64,000 bases of DNA, from assembly GCF_052115445.1 (NCBI RefSeq), contig NZ_JBFRGR010000046.1, positions 1 through 64,000 on the forward strand. The letters run 5' to 3'. Positions 8,366 to 17,949 of the stretch are shown piece by piece (position 1 is the first letter of the stretch; every line of letters starts with the position of its first letter). The DNA is from Paenibacillus_E sp052115445 (GTDB lineage Bacteria > Bacillota > Bacilli > Paenibacillales > NBRC-103111). The notes beneath the pieces are model-generated. The model worked only from the letters and a program-made list of their open reading frames with translations. It made no database searches and had not been told where the DNA came from. The position numbers were made by a program, and so were the translations under genes.

Positions 8366-9225
8366 GCGCACAAAAATTGTGCGCTAGAGATTCCGCCGCC
8401 GTCAGTCGCGCACTAGCGCACAAAAATTGTGCGCAACGGCATTCTTCCGGCGGGCAGTCGCACGCTAGCGCACAAAAATTGTGCGCAATGGCATTCCGCC
8501 GGCGGCAGTCGCACGTTAGCGCACAAAAATTGTGCGCAAGGGCAGTCCTTCGCCGGCAGTCGCACACTAGCGCACAAAAATTTGTGCGCAATGGCAGTCC
8601 CCCGCCGGGAGTCGCACGCTAGCGCACAAAAATTGTGCGCAATGGCAGTCTGCCGGCGACAGTCGCATGCTAGCGCACAAAAATTGTGCGCAAGGGCATT
8701 CCGCCGGCGGCAGTCGCACACTAGCGCACAAAAATTGTGCGCAAGAGCAGTCCCCCGCCGGCAGTCGCACGCTAGCGCAAAAAATTGTGCGCAAGAGCAG
8801 TCCTTCGCCGGCAGTCGCACACTAGCGCACAAAAATTTGTGCGCAATGGCAATCCGCCGGCTGGCAGTCGCACGCTAGCGCACAAAAATTGTGCGCAATG
8901 GCAGTCTGTCGCCGGCAGTCGCACGCTAGCGCACAAAAATTGTGCGCAAGAACAGTCCCGCGCCGGCAGTCGCACGCTAGCGCACAAAAATTGTGCGCAA
9001 GAGCAATCCGCCGGCTGGCAGTCGCACGCTAGCGCACAAAAATTGTGCGCAACGGCAATCTGCCGGCGGCAGTCGCACACTAGCGCACAAAAATTGCGCG
9101 CAAGAGCATTCCCCCGCCGGCAATCGCACGCTAGCGCACAAAAATTGTGCGCTAGAGCAGTCCGCCGGCGTCAGTCGCACGCTAGCGCACAAAAATTGTG
9201 CGCAGTGGCAGTCCCCCGCCGTCAG
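8366..9225. repeat. Minisatellite: 17 copies of a ~51-base hairpin unit
   Basis: Palindromes GCGCACAA-AAA-TTGTGCGC start at 8366, 8416, 8468, 8519, 8570, 8622, 8673, 8724, 8775, 8825, 8878, 8929, 8980, 9032, 9083, 9134 and 9185 (period 50-53, mostly 51). Between palindromes the unit reads roughly AANGGCAGTCC, then (C)CGCCGGC, then AGTCGCACGCTA. Variants exist: copies 5 and 10 have an extra T, copy 9 lost two bases, and copy 15 has TTGCGCGC. Long ORFs cross it in several frames because 51 is divisible by three, but copies of 50, 52 and 53 shift the frame, so it is not judged coding. It is not CRISPR, because the intervening sequence is itself repeated. Confidence 0.95.
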
Positions 9226-9346
9226 TTGTCTTTGCTCGTCGTGGAATGGCCTCGATAGAGGTGTTTTGATACGAAATCCTAATTTATCCACTCCCTAACC
9301 TAAATAAATGACAATTCAATTGCGGAGAAAGCGAGTATGATCATTT

Positions 9347-9362
9347 TTGTATACGCTTACAA
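9347..9362. promoter_or_regulatory. cre-like site (CcpA) upstream of the SLH gene
   Basis: TTGTATACGCTTACAA is near-palindromic. It matches the cre consensus WTGNAANCGNWNNCW at all fixed positions but one. It lies 36 bases before the start of the SLH gene, suggesting carbon-catabolite control. Confidence 0.5.
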
Positions 9363-9397
9363 TGGACGAAATATAAACGATAAGGAGTTTTGTCGGA

Positions 9398-12300
9398 ATG
9401 AAATTTCATCTTTTCAAAAGTAAGATAAGCATCATGTTGATTTGTTCAATGATATTTTCGCTATTACTACTTCCTGTCGCTGGTATGGCGGCTGATCNAG
9501 AGGTGGTTGTTAGCGCGCTGCCTCCTGCAGAAGATGGTGCGATCCATTGGAAGACACCTGATATCGAGGTGCCATCTGTATTAGATACGGTCTATGATAG
9601 AAAAAATGGATCAACGGATGGGTTATTCAGTGTCTCAACTAGCAGTACGCAAAAGAAACAGATGTATTTTAAGTTTGATGTGACTAGTGCATCAGATCTT
9701 AGCTACAAATACATTTTGCAGGTTTCAGCTAAACTAGGAAGCAGTTTGACCACAGCAGATTTGCAAGTTTTCGGATTAACCGATAATTCATGGCGGGAAA
9801 ACACATTTACATGGAATAATGCCTCTACGCTTCAAAAAGATCTATCGCAAATGGAACAGGTAGGTCAATTTACGATAACCACACTCAATGGTGGTAAGCC
9901 TATCTATCATGATATTGATGTTTCCGATTATGTTAGACGACACTTGGCGGATGGGGTTGTAAGTTTCGTGGTAGCAGATTCCTTGGTAACAGGGAAATCC
10001 GTAAACCTGTATTCCAAAGATAATACTTCAGCCTCTAACCCAGAAACGCAGCTTCTTGTGAAACGTGTTGTTCAAAGCGACACAATACCGCCGCAATGGC
10101 CTAATGGCGCTGCTTTAAAGTCCATAAATTTAGGGACAGACTTTGTCCAACTAGCTTGGCCAGCCGCTACAGATAATAACGCAGTTTCTAATTATAAGGT
10201 TTATCAGAACGACACGTTAATTCAAACTGTTGTCGGCAGTACCTATTACACAGCGCAAGGTTTAACCCCTCAATCAAGTGTTACCTATGCTGTCTACGCG
10301 GGTGATGTTGCTGGTAACTATTCCACGCAGCCGCTAATCTACAGCACAACAACCTTAGCGGCACCTGTGATCCCCATTCCAGTCGTAGAAGTGAATGCCA
10401 GCAGCAGCGACGGAAATGTAGAGAGCAACACCTTGGATAATAACTTATTCAGCCGTTGGTCAGCTTCGGGTGACGGCCAGTATATCATGTTTGATTTAGG
10501 TCAAACGAAACGAATTGGCTATTTAGGCATCGCTTTTTATAAAGGTGATCTACGTTCTACACGGCTAGATATTGAGACATCTAATGATGCAATAACATGG
10601 ACAAACGTTTTTAGTGGAAACAGTCGTGCTACCACAGCGAATATGCAGGCGTTCGATATTCCAGATACGGATGCTCGTTTCGTTCGAATCGTCGGACATG
10701 GAAATTCAGATGGCAGTACGTTTACCAGCTTAACAGATGTCATGATCTATGCACCCTATGTGACTGGAGACACGCCAGTTGCTATTGTTCCGAATATTAC
10801 ACCTACTGCACCTCCGGGAGCAGTGCCTTTCACCAAAGCGGGATTAACGAATCCAGACGGTACTGTACATCTGCTACATACACCGAATCCTGTCACTGGA
10901 TCAATCATTAATGTAACTAGTTATGGTGTGGATCTTGCTGATAATTCTAATGATGACCGTGTAGGCATTCAAAATGCAATTAATGCTGCTTCACCAGGAG
11001 ATGAAGTCTACCTACCAAACGGTGTGTATAACCTAATTACTACACCTGATGGATTTGTAAATTTGAAGTTGAAGTCCGGTGTGAATTTACGCGGCGAAAG
11101 TGAAGTAGGAACTATTTTGAAGTCCAGCATCGATGATATTAAAAATAGTTCGGTTGTGAAGTCATCAAGTCAACACGACATTGTGGTTTCTAACTTGACG
11201 ATCACTTCAACGTGGAATCGCTCGTTTTCACTTGAACATGCTACAAATAATCCAGATGCTGGGGGGCCAGATAGCAGTATTGCTATTGCCAACTACGGGG
11301 ATACGCCATCTTTTAATGTGACGATTGATCATGTTACCGTTGAACGTTTTAGACGTATGGCGATTCGAATTGAAAATAGCCATGATGTTATCGTTCGTCA
11401 TAGTACCTTCCGTAATGCAACAGATTTAGGCGGAGGCGGAGCGGGATACGGAACTTCCATCCAAGGTATGCCTAAGGTGGATCGACTTGGTTTCGACAAT
11501 GATACGTATTGGAATGTTGTTGAAGATTCAACGTTTGAAGGACCGTATTTACGTCATGGTTCCCTAATCCAAAATGTCGCGCACAATAATGCTCTAAGAA
11601 ATAATCATTATATAAATACTAAATTAGACTCTATCGATCTACATGGCGAGCTTGAATACTTAAATGAGGTTTACGACAATACCATTGAAAATATTTATAC
11701 TGGTGGAGGTGTAGGTCTTGGGAATACGGGTGGGACTGCTCCCACTAATCATAGTAAATCTGGCCCTAAGAACCATATTCATGACAATCTAATCCGCAAT
11801 TCGCGAGAAGGTATTGTTGTAACGATGGGAACGCCAGAAACGCTGATTGAAAATAATATTATTGAAAATACGACATCCGTAAATAATGCAGCAGGCATTA
11901 ATATTCAAAATGGACCAGGTACTCGCATACTGAATAACATCATTCGTAATAATACGGCGACCAACTACTGGGGAATTTTACTTGAACACGATAAAGGTGA
12001 CCAAAATGCTAATTTTGTAGGTGCTGGAGATCCTCAAGACGTACAAATAATAGGGAATATCATTACAGGAAATACAAACGGGATTCAATTGCAGGCAGGA
12101 ACTAATATTCATGTAAGTAAAAATATCTTAAACAATGTCGGAACAGATTATGATAAAGCTGTAGGCGTGACGGCAACGGAAATATGGCCTTCGACGGACA
12201 ACACGTTAAGCATTTTGGAAATCAGCGCAGGAACGTTAAGTCCAACATTTGATGCGGCTACAAAAGCTTATACATCAATTTTGCCAGATGGTATAAGTGA

Positions 12301-13981
12301 GATTCTTATTACGCCAACAACCAACAACAGTGGAGCAAAGGTGACTGTGAATGGAGCTTCTATCGTAGGTGGCACAGCTTCCAATGCCATTCAATTACAA
12401 GTAGGTGACAATGAGATAGAGATTGTAGTTACCGCAGAAGATCTATCGACGAAGACTTATCAATTGACAGTTACACGCGTTGTATCAACAAATAATAATT
12501 TAAGTAACCTAGCCATCAGTGCAGGAACGTTAAGTCCAATATTTGACGAGGCTAAAACGGAGTATACATCGAATGTATCTAATGGGGTAACTGAAATACA
12601 AGTAACACCGACGGTAGCTAACAGTGCGGCTAAAGTAACTGTAAATGGAACAACTGTCGAAAGCGGATCGGCTTCCAATGCAATTCAACTACAAGTAGGT
12701 GACAATGTCATTGAAATTGTAGTTACCTCAGAAGATCTTTTGACGAAGACATATCGTCTGAAAGTAACTAGAGATAATAGTCCATCAACTTCACCGTCAG
12801 CTGGTAGCAATCCGCCAAGTAACCCTTCGGATAGCCTAAACGCCATCATCACAGAGGTTAATGGTAAACCCATAGCTACAGCAACTTTAGATGAAAAAAC
12901 GCTGGACGCTATTTTAAAAGCACAAGGGAGCGGTCCAATTGCTATAGTGGTGGATTCGCCAAACGATGTAGGGCAGGTACAGCTTACGCTGAATCAGCAG
13001 GCTCTGCAGAAGTTGAACGGCATCCCATCCGCGACGATTGAAACAGAAATTGGAAGCGTGAAACTCCCTCTCAATCAGTTGAATATGTCTCAATTAGCTC
13101 AGGTCCAAGTGACTATTAGTAAGAACGACAACGCTTTAGCACAAGCAAATGCTGCTGGATTCAACGTATTGAACGCAATCGATTTCACGATGAAGGCAGT
13201 CGCAGGAGACGGGAAATCAGCACCTATTTCCAGCTTCAATACTTATGTACCGTATACCGTACAGGTAGATCAAGCGATCAACGAACGTAATCTTGCAGCC
13301 GTTAGAGTAGTCAAGGATGCGCAAGGAAATACGACGTATGAACCCGTGCCGTTTAAGGTGAAATCGGGAGAAGTGACCCTTTATAGTCATTCGAATGAGA
13401 CGTTTCTATTAATTGAAACGAATATTTCGTTTACCGATACGAATAAGCATTGGGCAAAAGATGGCATTGAGCGTATGGCGAATAAATGGCTTGTTCAAGG
13501 TGTTTCCAAAGAGGAGTTCCGTCCAGATCAACCAATCACACGTGCAGAGCTGGCAACGCTTCTCACCCGGACGCTCGGCATCAAGTCATCGCATGCGAAT
13601 ACGGCTTTCAAAGATTTGAGCCTTACGGATTGGTTTAATGATTCCGTAAATGCTGCTGTAGAAGGCGGAATCATCACGGGGTACGAAGATGGTACGTTCC
13701 GACCTAATCAGACGATTTCACGTGAGGAAATGGCTGTCATGATCGATCGGGCGCTGCAGGCTGCTGGGTATGATCCTCAACAAGCAACAGGCAATGTGCT
13801 TGCATTCACAGATCAGAAGCAAATTAAATCATGGTCGACTGACGCGGTTCAACGTTTAGTTCAACTGCAGTTGATGGAGGGCATGAGCCCCACTTCATTT
13901 GATCCAGAGAAGGATGCAACAAGAGCACAAAGTGCAGTACTCCTACAGCGCTTATTGCAAATCCTAAATTTTACGAAGTAG
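9398..13981 (+). CDS. SLH-anchored multidomain beta-helix surface protein
   Basis: 1527 residues. In order: a signal peptide (1-32, ending AGMAAD), a DNRLRE-like beta domain (about 35-225), a fibronectin type III-like domain (230-320), an F5/8 type C (discoidin) carbohydrate-binding domain (330-455), a right-handed parallel beta-helix resembling pectate lyase-superfamily proteins (500-925), two cadherin-like beta-sandwich domains that repeat each other (935-1027 and 1031-1122), a Ser/Pro linker, an unassigned domain, and three SLH repeats (1346-1527; FTDTNKHWAK, FKDLSLTDWF, FTDQKQIKSW). SLH repeats usually bind pyruvylated secondary cell-wall polymer, so the enzyme is displayed on the envelope and probably cleaves a polysaccharide. 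AAGGAG precedes the ATG. One N falls in codon 34. Confidence 0.88.
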   Translation: MKFHLFKSKISIMLICSMIFSLLLLPVAGMAADXEVVVSALPPAEDGAIHWKTPDIEVPSVLDTVYDRKNGSTDGLFSVSTSSTQKKQMYFKFDVTSASDLSYKYILQVSAKLGSSLTTADLQVFGLTDNSWRENTFTWNNASTLQKDLSQMEQVGQFTITTLNGGKPIYHDIDVSDYVRRHLADGVVSFVVADSLVTGKSVNLYSKDNTSASNPETQLLVKRVVQSDTIPPQWPNGAALKSINLGTDFVQLAWPAATDNNAVSNYKVYQNDTLIQTVVGSTYYTAQGLTPQSSVTYAVYAGDVAGNYSTQPLIYSTTTLAAPVIPIPVVEVNASSSDGNVESNTLDNNLFSRWSASGDGQYIMFDLGQTKRIGYLGIAFYKGDLRSTRLDIETSNDAITWTNVFSGNSRATTANMQAFDIPDTDARFVRIVGHGNSDGSTFTSLTDVMIYAPYVTGDTPVAIVPNITPTAPPGAVPFTKAGLTNPDGTVHLLHTPNPVTGSIINVTSYGVDLADNSNDDRVGIQNAINAASPGDEVYLPNGVYNLITTPDGFVNLKLKSGVNLRGESEVGTILKSSIDDIKNSSVVKSSSQHDIVVSNLTITSTWNRSFSLEHATNNPDAGGPDSSIAIANYGDTPSFNVTIDHVTVERFRRMAIRIENSHDVIVRHSTFRNATDLGGGGAGYGTSIQGMPKVDRLGFDNDTYWNVVEDSTFEGPYLRHGSLIQNVAHNNALRNNHYINTKLDSIDLHGELEYLNEVYDNTIENIYTGGGVGLGNTGGTAPTNHSKSGPKNHIHDNLIRNSREGIVVTMGTPETLIENNIIENTTSVNNAAGINIQNGPGTRILNNIIRNNTATNYWGILLEHDKGDQNANFVGAGDPQDVQIIGNIITGNTNGIQLQAGTNIHVSKNILNNVGTDYDKAVGVTATEIWPSTDNTLSILEISAGTLSPTFDAATKAYTSILPDGISEILITPTTNNSGAKVTVNGASIVGGTASNAIQLQVGDNEIEIVVTAEDLSTKTYQLTVTRVVSTNNNLSNLAISAGTLSPIFDEAKTEYTSNVSNGVTEIQVTPTVANSAAKVTVNGTTVESGSASNAIQLQVGDNVIEIVVTSEDLLTKTYRLKVTRDNSPSTSPSAGSNPPSNPSDSLNAIITEVNGKPIATATLDEKTLDAILKAQGSGPIAIVVDSPNDVGQVQLTLNQQALQKLNGIPSATIETEIGSVKLPLNQLNMSQLAQVQVTISKNDNALAQANAAGFNVLNAIDFTMKAVAGDGKSAPISSFNTYVPYTVQVDQAINERNLAAVRVVKDAQGNTTYEPVPFKVKSGEVTLYSHSNETFLLIETNISFTDTNKHWAKDGIERMANKWLVQGVSKEEFRPDQPITRAELATLLTRTLGIKSSHANTAFKDLSLTDWFNDSVNAAVEGGIITGYEDGTFRPNQTISREEMAVMIDRALQAAGYDPQQATGNVLAFTDQKQIKSWSTDAVQRLVQLQLMEGMSPTSFDPEKDATRAQSAVLLQRLLQILNFTK

Positions 13982-13990
13982 GCAAAACAA

Positions 13991-14040
13991 GAAAAAAGCT
14001 TGGTCAAGTCCCATTTGGGATTGATCAAGCTTTTTATTTT
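13991..14040. terminator. Bidirectional terminator between the SLH gene and queF
   Basis: AAAAAGCTTGGTCAA pairs with TTGATCAAGCTTTTT (one G-U pair and a short extension TCCCA/TGGGA), with T runs on both strands. It serves both convergent genes. Confidence 0.9.
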
Positions 14041-14051
14041 CCGCTGGTATC

Positions 14052-14549
14052 TTAGCGGTTATCAATTTTCTCTGGATACAGATCATGATTCATCAAGCGA
14101 TGCTCAGCCATTGTTTCGTACTTCGTACCTGGTTGACCCCAGTTACAATAAGGATCAATGGAGATACCGCCGCGAGGCGTGAACTTGCCCCATACCTCGA
14201 TATAACGCGGATTCATCAATTCGATGAGATCGTTCATAATAATATTGACACAATCCTCGTGGAAATCACCGTGATTGCGGAAGCTGAATAGGTAAAGTTT
14301 CAGGGACTTGCTTTCCACCATTTTGATCGTAGGAATATACGAAATGTAGAGGGTAGCGAAATCCGGTTGTCCAGTTACAGGACATAAGCTTGTGAATTCC
14401 GGGAAGTTAAATTTGACGAAATAGGCCCGATCTGGGTGTTTATTATCAAATGCTTCCAAGAGTGTAGGATCATAATTGAAAATGTATTTCGTGCCTTGAT
14501 TACCTAAAAGGGTAATGTCTTTCAAGTCTTCATTGCTTCTTCCTGCCAT
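14052..14549 (-). CDS. queF: NADPH-dependent 7-cyano-7-deazaguanine reductase
   Basis: 165 residues, the usual length of the short (YkvM-type) QueF. It reduces preQ0 to preQ1 in queuosine biosynthesis. The nucleophile Cys56 (FTSLCPVTG) and the nearby Asp63 (QPDF) are present. The family motif E79-SKSLKLYLF and the downstream HGDFHED are intact. The gene stands alone, without queC/D/E, and is preceded by a preQ1-I riboswitch, which supports the assignment. The start has a TGAGGA site directly 3' of the riboswitch. Confidence 0.97.
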   Translation of the reverse strand: MAGRSNEDLKDITLLGNQGTKYIFNYDPTLLEAFDNKHPDRAYFVKFNFPEFTSLCPVTGQPDFATLYISYIPTIKMVESKSLKLYLFSFRNHGDFHEDCVNIIMNDLIELMNPRYIEVWGKFTPRGGISIDPYCNWGQPGTKYETMAEHRLMNHDLYPEKIDNR

Positions 14550-14566
14550 TGGTAATCCTCATTTCA

Positions 14567-14598
14567 TAGTTTTTTAGAGAGGGAGTTTGCGAACCTCT
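14567..14598 (-). promoter_or_regulatory. preQ1-I riboswitch upstream of queF
   Basis: On the minus strand, AGAGG-TTCGCAAACTC-CCTCT forms P1 and its loop, followed by the A-rich tail CTAAAAAACTA. This is the class I preQ1 aptamer layout. The tail ends a few bases before the TGAGGA ribosome binding site of queF, so control of translation initiation is the likely mechanism. Confidence 0.88.
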
Positions 14599-14736
14599 TC
14601 TATAAGCAGATAGGTCCGTAGGTCCGCTCATAGAGGTGACTTCCTATTTCATGAAATGTATCATATTTTGCAGGAAAAAGCATCTTTGAACCGAGTGGCA
14701 ATAATTACTGACTTGCACATATCGTCTAGCTCACGC

Positions 14737-15723
14737 TTATAGCAACACGGGTTGGCCTAGTGCCACGGATTTGTAACCCGCTAAGGCGACAACGGTTGAA
14801 CGTAATCCATCTTCCCCTGTGATCGGCACCTGTTCGCCATTCAGCAACGCTTNAACAAATGCTTTCACTAAGTAAGCATCCATGGAGTCACCCCAGAAAT
14901 TCCATTGGCCCTTCCCGTTATCTAAGCTATATAGCTCATTCTTTTGAGCAAAAGCATCGATGGAGAGCGTTCCTTTCGTACCCACAATCGTCATCGTCAC
15001 ATCTCCCCATGTTGGGAAAGAGGCATTCCGCGACCAGCTTGTGTCTAAGACGCCGATTACCCCATTAGCGAATTTGACATGGATCATCCCCGCATCATCG
15101 ATCTCTAAATTTTCATTGAATAATGTAGCAGCGTAAGCATAGACTTCTTTCACTTCGGATTGGGTCATCCAATTCATCAAGTCCATGACGTGTACAGTAT
15201 GATCTAATAAGGCACCGCCGCCGGATAGCTCGGATTGAAGGAACCAGCCGGAAGGAAGAGAGCCGCGATTGGTTCCCTTGATGGCTACGATCTCTCCGAT
15301 TTCACCCTGTTCGATTGCCTCCTTGGCTTTAACAACCGAGGCCAAATAGCGGCAAGGGAAAGCCGTCATCAATTGAACACCGTTTTCTTTACAGGCAGCA
15401 ATCATGGCCTCCATTTCCGAGACCGAAACGCCAAGCGGTTTTTCACATAGCACGTGTTTGCCGGCTTTCGCTGCTGCTATCGTGATCTCTGCGTGATGGA
15501 CATTTTCGGAACAAATGACAACAGCATCCAGATCCGTGGCGAGTAAATCCTGATAATGTTCATAATGAGGCAAGCCGTATGCAGCGGTTACTTTTTCCGC
15601 GCGGCTGTGACTCTCATCTGCAAAACCCGTGACCTCCACCTGCGGGATTGCTCGTAGTGATTCCAAATAAGAGTATGCATGGCCGTGCGCGAAACTGATC
15701 ATACCTACTTTTAATTTCTTCAT
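14737..15723 (-). CDS. Gfo/Idh/MocA family oxidoreductase
   Basis: 328 residues. The N-terminal Rossmann domain lacks a strict GxGxxG (KVGMISFAHGHAYSYLESL) but has the EKPLGVS motif that carries the catalytic lysine. The C-terminal alpha/beta substrate domain includes GGGALLDHTVHVMDLMNW, placing the usual catalytic histidine. It is a probable NAD(P)-dependent sugar or inositol-type dehydrogenase. It overlaps the preceding Gfo gene by four bases, so the two are cotranscribed and may form hetero-oligomers. An N lies in an NAA codon (14853), which the consensus leaves as Lys, Gln, Glu or stop. Confidence 0.88.
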   Translation of the reverse strand: MKKLKVGMISFAHGHAYSYLESLRAIPQVEVTGFADESHSRAEKVTAAYGLPHYEHYQDLLATDLDAVVICSENVHHAEITIAAAKAGKHVLCEKPLGVSVSEMEAMIAACKENGVQLMTAFPCRYLASVVKAKEAIEQGEIGEIVAIKGTNRGSLPSGWFLQSELSGGGALLDHTVHVMDLMNWMTQSEVKEVYAYAATLFNENLEIDDAGMIHVKFANGVIGVLDTSWSRNASFPTWGDVTMTIVGTKGTLSIDAFAQKNELYSLDNGKGQWNFWGDSMDAYLVKAFVXALLNGEQVPITGEDGLRSTVVALAGYKSVALGQPVLL

Positions 15724-16730
15724 ATTGTTTCCTCCCCGAACGCCCAGCTCGTCTTCAGTTGGACAGATTTCCCCGTGCGAACCGATTCCAGCGCAGCCAT
15801 CGTAATTTCTAGTGCTTTATAGGCATCGTTCGCAGTAACGATGGGCTCGCTTCCATCTCGTATGCACTGAATGAAATGGGCAATCTCCAAATTATAGGGA
15901 CTAGCGTATCCCGGACTTTGCGGAACTTCCGCGAAACGTCTGCCTTCTGAATCGGAAGGGGCTTTGCAGATGTGCAGGGAACTGCTTTTTTGGCTGTCGC
16001 TGCGGATTATGCCTTTGCTGCCTGCAATTTCCACGGCGGTTTGGAACGGCCCTTGGTAACCCCAGAAGGCTTCCACGTTGGCGACAGCTCCATTTTCAAA
16101 AAGAAGAGTGACTAGCGCATAATCCAAGTCGTTGACACGTTGATTCAAGGCATAGACGGATTTCACTTCGCCGACGGCCCAACGCAGAAAATCAATATCG
16201 TGGATCATGAGATCGGCAATGACGCCTCCACTTTTAGTGAAATCTTTGAACCATGGTCTGACATCACCAGGGTGTGAACCGATTCGTTTGGCATGAATGA
16301 CGCCGACGCGTCCTAACTTGCCCTCATCGATGGCTTGCTTCATTTGTACATATTCAGGGAAGAATCGAACGACGTGTCCGACAAACAAGCGGACGCCGTA
16401 TTGCTCGCAACCTTGGATCATAGCTGCTGCATCCTCTAAATTAAGGGCAAGTGGTTTCTCGCATATCACATGTTTACCGGCTTGTGCCGCTTTTAACGTA
16501 TATTCCTTATGTAAGTAGCTTGGCAGTGTCACACTGACGACATCGAAATCAGCCTCATTCAGCATGGCTTCAAAAGATGTAAAAGCAGGTGCTCCTGTCT
16601 TAAGGGAAAGTGCTTGTGCTAGCTCGATATCCAGATCGCATACACCTGTCAACTCCACATCAGGCATATTGACATAGCTGAGGGCGTGCACATTCCCNAT
16701 CCCCCCGCAACCAACGATCGCTATTTTCAT
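15720..16730 (-). CDS. Gfo/Idh/MocA family oxidoreductase
   Basis: 336 residues from the ATG at 16730, which has GGAG a few bases upstream; the longer reading adds an unlikely N-terminus. The N-terminal dinucleotide fold is MKIAIVGCGG-x-GNVHA, and the N there lies in an ATN codon, so x is Ile or Met. EKPLALN carries the catalytic Lys, and GGVIADLMIHDIDFLRW the usual Asp/His. A cytosolic sugar dehydrogenase is expected. It is transcribed divergently from the AraC gene, the normal arrangement for regulator and target. Confidence 0.9.
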   Translation of the reverse strand: MKIAIVGCGGXGNVHALSYVNMPDVELTGVCDLDIELAQALSLKTGAPAFTSFEAMLNEADFDVVSVTLPSYLHKEYTLKAAQAGKHVICEKPLALNLEDAAAMIQGCEQYGVRLFVGHVVRFFPEYVQMKQAIDEGKLGRVGVIHAKRIGSHPGDVRPWFKDFTKSGGVIADLMIHDIDFLRWAVGEVKSVYALNQRVNDLDYALVTLLFENGAVANVEAFWGYQGPFQTAVEIAGSKGIIRSDSQKSSSLHICKAPSDSEGRRFAEVPQSPGYASPYNLEIAHFIQCIRDGSEPIVTANDAYKALEITMAALESVRTGKSVQLKTSWAFGEETI

Positions 16731-16871
16731 GCCAAATTCACTCCTCATATTATCGTATGAAAATATGTAACTAAGTAATATGATATAGGTATTGTGAGGT
16801 AGCGTATATGCGGACATTTATTCAGTTTATATCCAAATTTGTCATCAGTGAAAGAGCGGTGTTTGAGAGCC

Positions 16872-17756
16872 ATGCATATTTATAAAGAGCCTATCCCTTA
16901 TCAGAACCCCTCATTATGCATGAAAGTGTGGCGATTCACCCAATCAGGGGCAGAAAAGGAGTACGGGAATACCTGGCATTATCATAAAGAAATTGAATTC
17001 ATTTTAGTTGAGCAGGGTATCCACGAAATTCAGACACCCAATCATATTTACACGATCAAAGCAGGAGATGTGCTGCTGATCGGTTCCTCCCAACTGCATA
17101 GAGGACGCAAAATAAGCGATAAAGACCTCGTCTATATCGTTCTTCATATTGACCTCCAACCTTATTTTGATCCGGCAATGATGCGGTATTATCGAGATTT
17201 TCTGGAGATTTTTCATCCGTTAGAAGCGCTCAATTACATTTTCCAAGAAAATGAACAAGTGAAGAAAGAAATTGCCAAGATTATTACGGATACCCATGAT
17301 GAAGTTATGGAAACTAAGAAGGGGTATGAAATTGCGGTTAGCATGCACATCAAGCATCTGCTCTTAATGCTGCTTCGCCATGACAATCGGGATCTGTTAA
17401 CGACACATGGCAATGTGGATGGGGATGCGGATATCATACGGTCACTTGTTGTTTATGTGGACGAGCATTTGACGGAGAAGATCGATATGGGAGAGGTCAG
17501 TCGAATCGCTGGCATGAGTTACTCGTACTTTTCGAAATATTTCAAGAAGAAGATGGGCACTTCATTTATCGACTATGTCAACCAGAAACGTATTTCAAAA
17601 GCGGAGCGGCTGCTCGTTACTGAAAAACGCAGTGTGAATGAAATCGCAGAGTCGGTTGGCATAGGAAATATGGCGCATTTCTATGAGTTGTTCAAACGAT
17701 TCAACGGCTGTACACCTAAACAATATCTGCACAAAATGAACGTAAGTGAGAGCTAA
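16872..17756 (+). CDS. AraC family transcriptional regulator
   Basis: About 294 residues. An N-terminal cupin domain (WHYHKEIEFILVEQGIHEI, AGDVLLIGSSQLH) precedes two C-terminal HTH motifs (MGEVSRIAGMSYSYFSKYFKKKMG and VNEIAESVGIGNMAHFYELF), ending CTPKQYLHKM. The start is uncertain: the ATG at 16872 gives the family-like N-terminus, but its ribosome binding site is weak. It is divergent from the Gfo pair and upstream of a beta-helix protein gene, so it probably controls one or both. Confidence 0.88.
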   Translation: MHIYKEPIPYQNPSLCMKVWRFTQSGAEKEYGNTWHYHKEIEFILVEQGIHEIQTPNHIYTIKAGDVLLIGSSQLHRGRKISDKDLVYIVLHIDLQPYFDPAMMRYYRDFLEIFHPLEALNYIFQENEQVKKEIAKIITDTHDEVMETKKGYEIAVSMHIKHLLLMLLRHDNRDLLTTHGNVDGDADIIRSLVVYVDEHLTEKIDMGEVSRIAGMSYSYFSKYFKKKMGTSFIDYVNQKRISKAERLLVTEKRSVNEIAESVGIGNMAHFYELFKRFNGCTPKQYLHKMNVSES

Positions 17757-17949
17757 CTTGAGTGGTCGATGCTTGTAGAAAAAGATTGACAACGGAGTGG
17801 AATTATTGAATTATGAACTTGAAAACAAATCTGAAACAAACCAGATAAGATTTTATTTGAGGAAAAGGATGTATAAGTGAACTAGATGAGAATCAGAATG
17901 GAGTTTTACAAATTCACTTTGAGAACACGGTGAAGTAAACGGAGGCCAT

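Noticed and set aside
8366..9225. CRISPR array
   Set aside because: The sequences between palindromes are themselves repeats of each other, and no cas genes are present.
8319..9298. Several long ORFs on both strands with repeating peptides (for example RTLAHKNCAQ or CAQFLCASVRLP)
   Set aside because: They follow from a 51-base unit being divisible by three. Units of 50, 52 and 53 break every frame, no ribosome binding site fits, and all frames look equally open.
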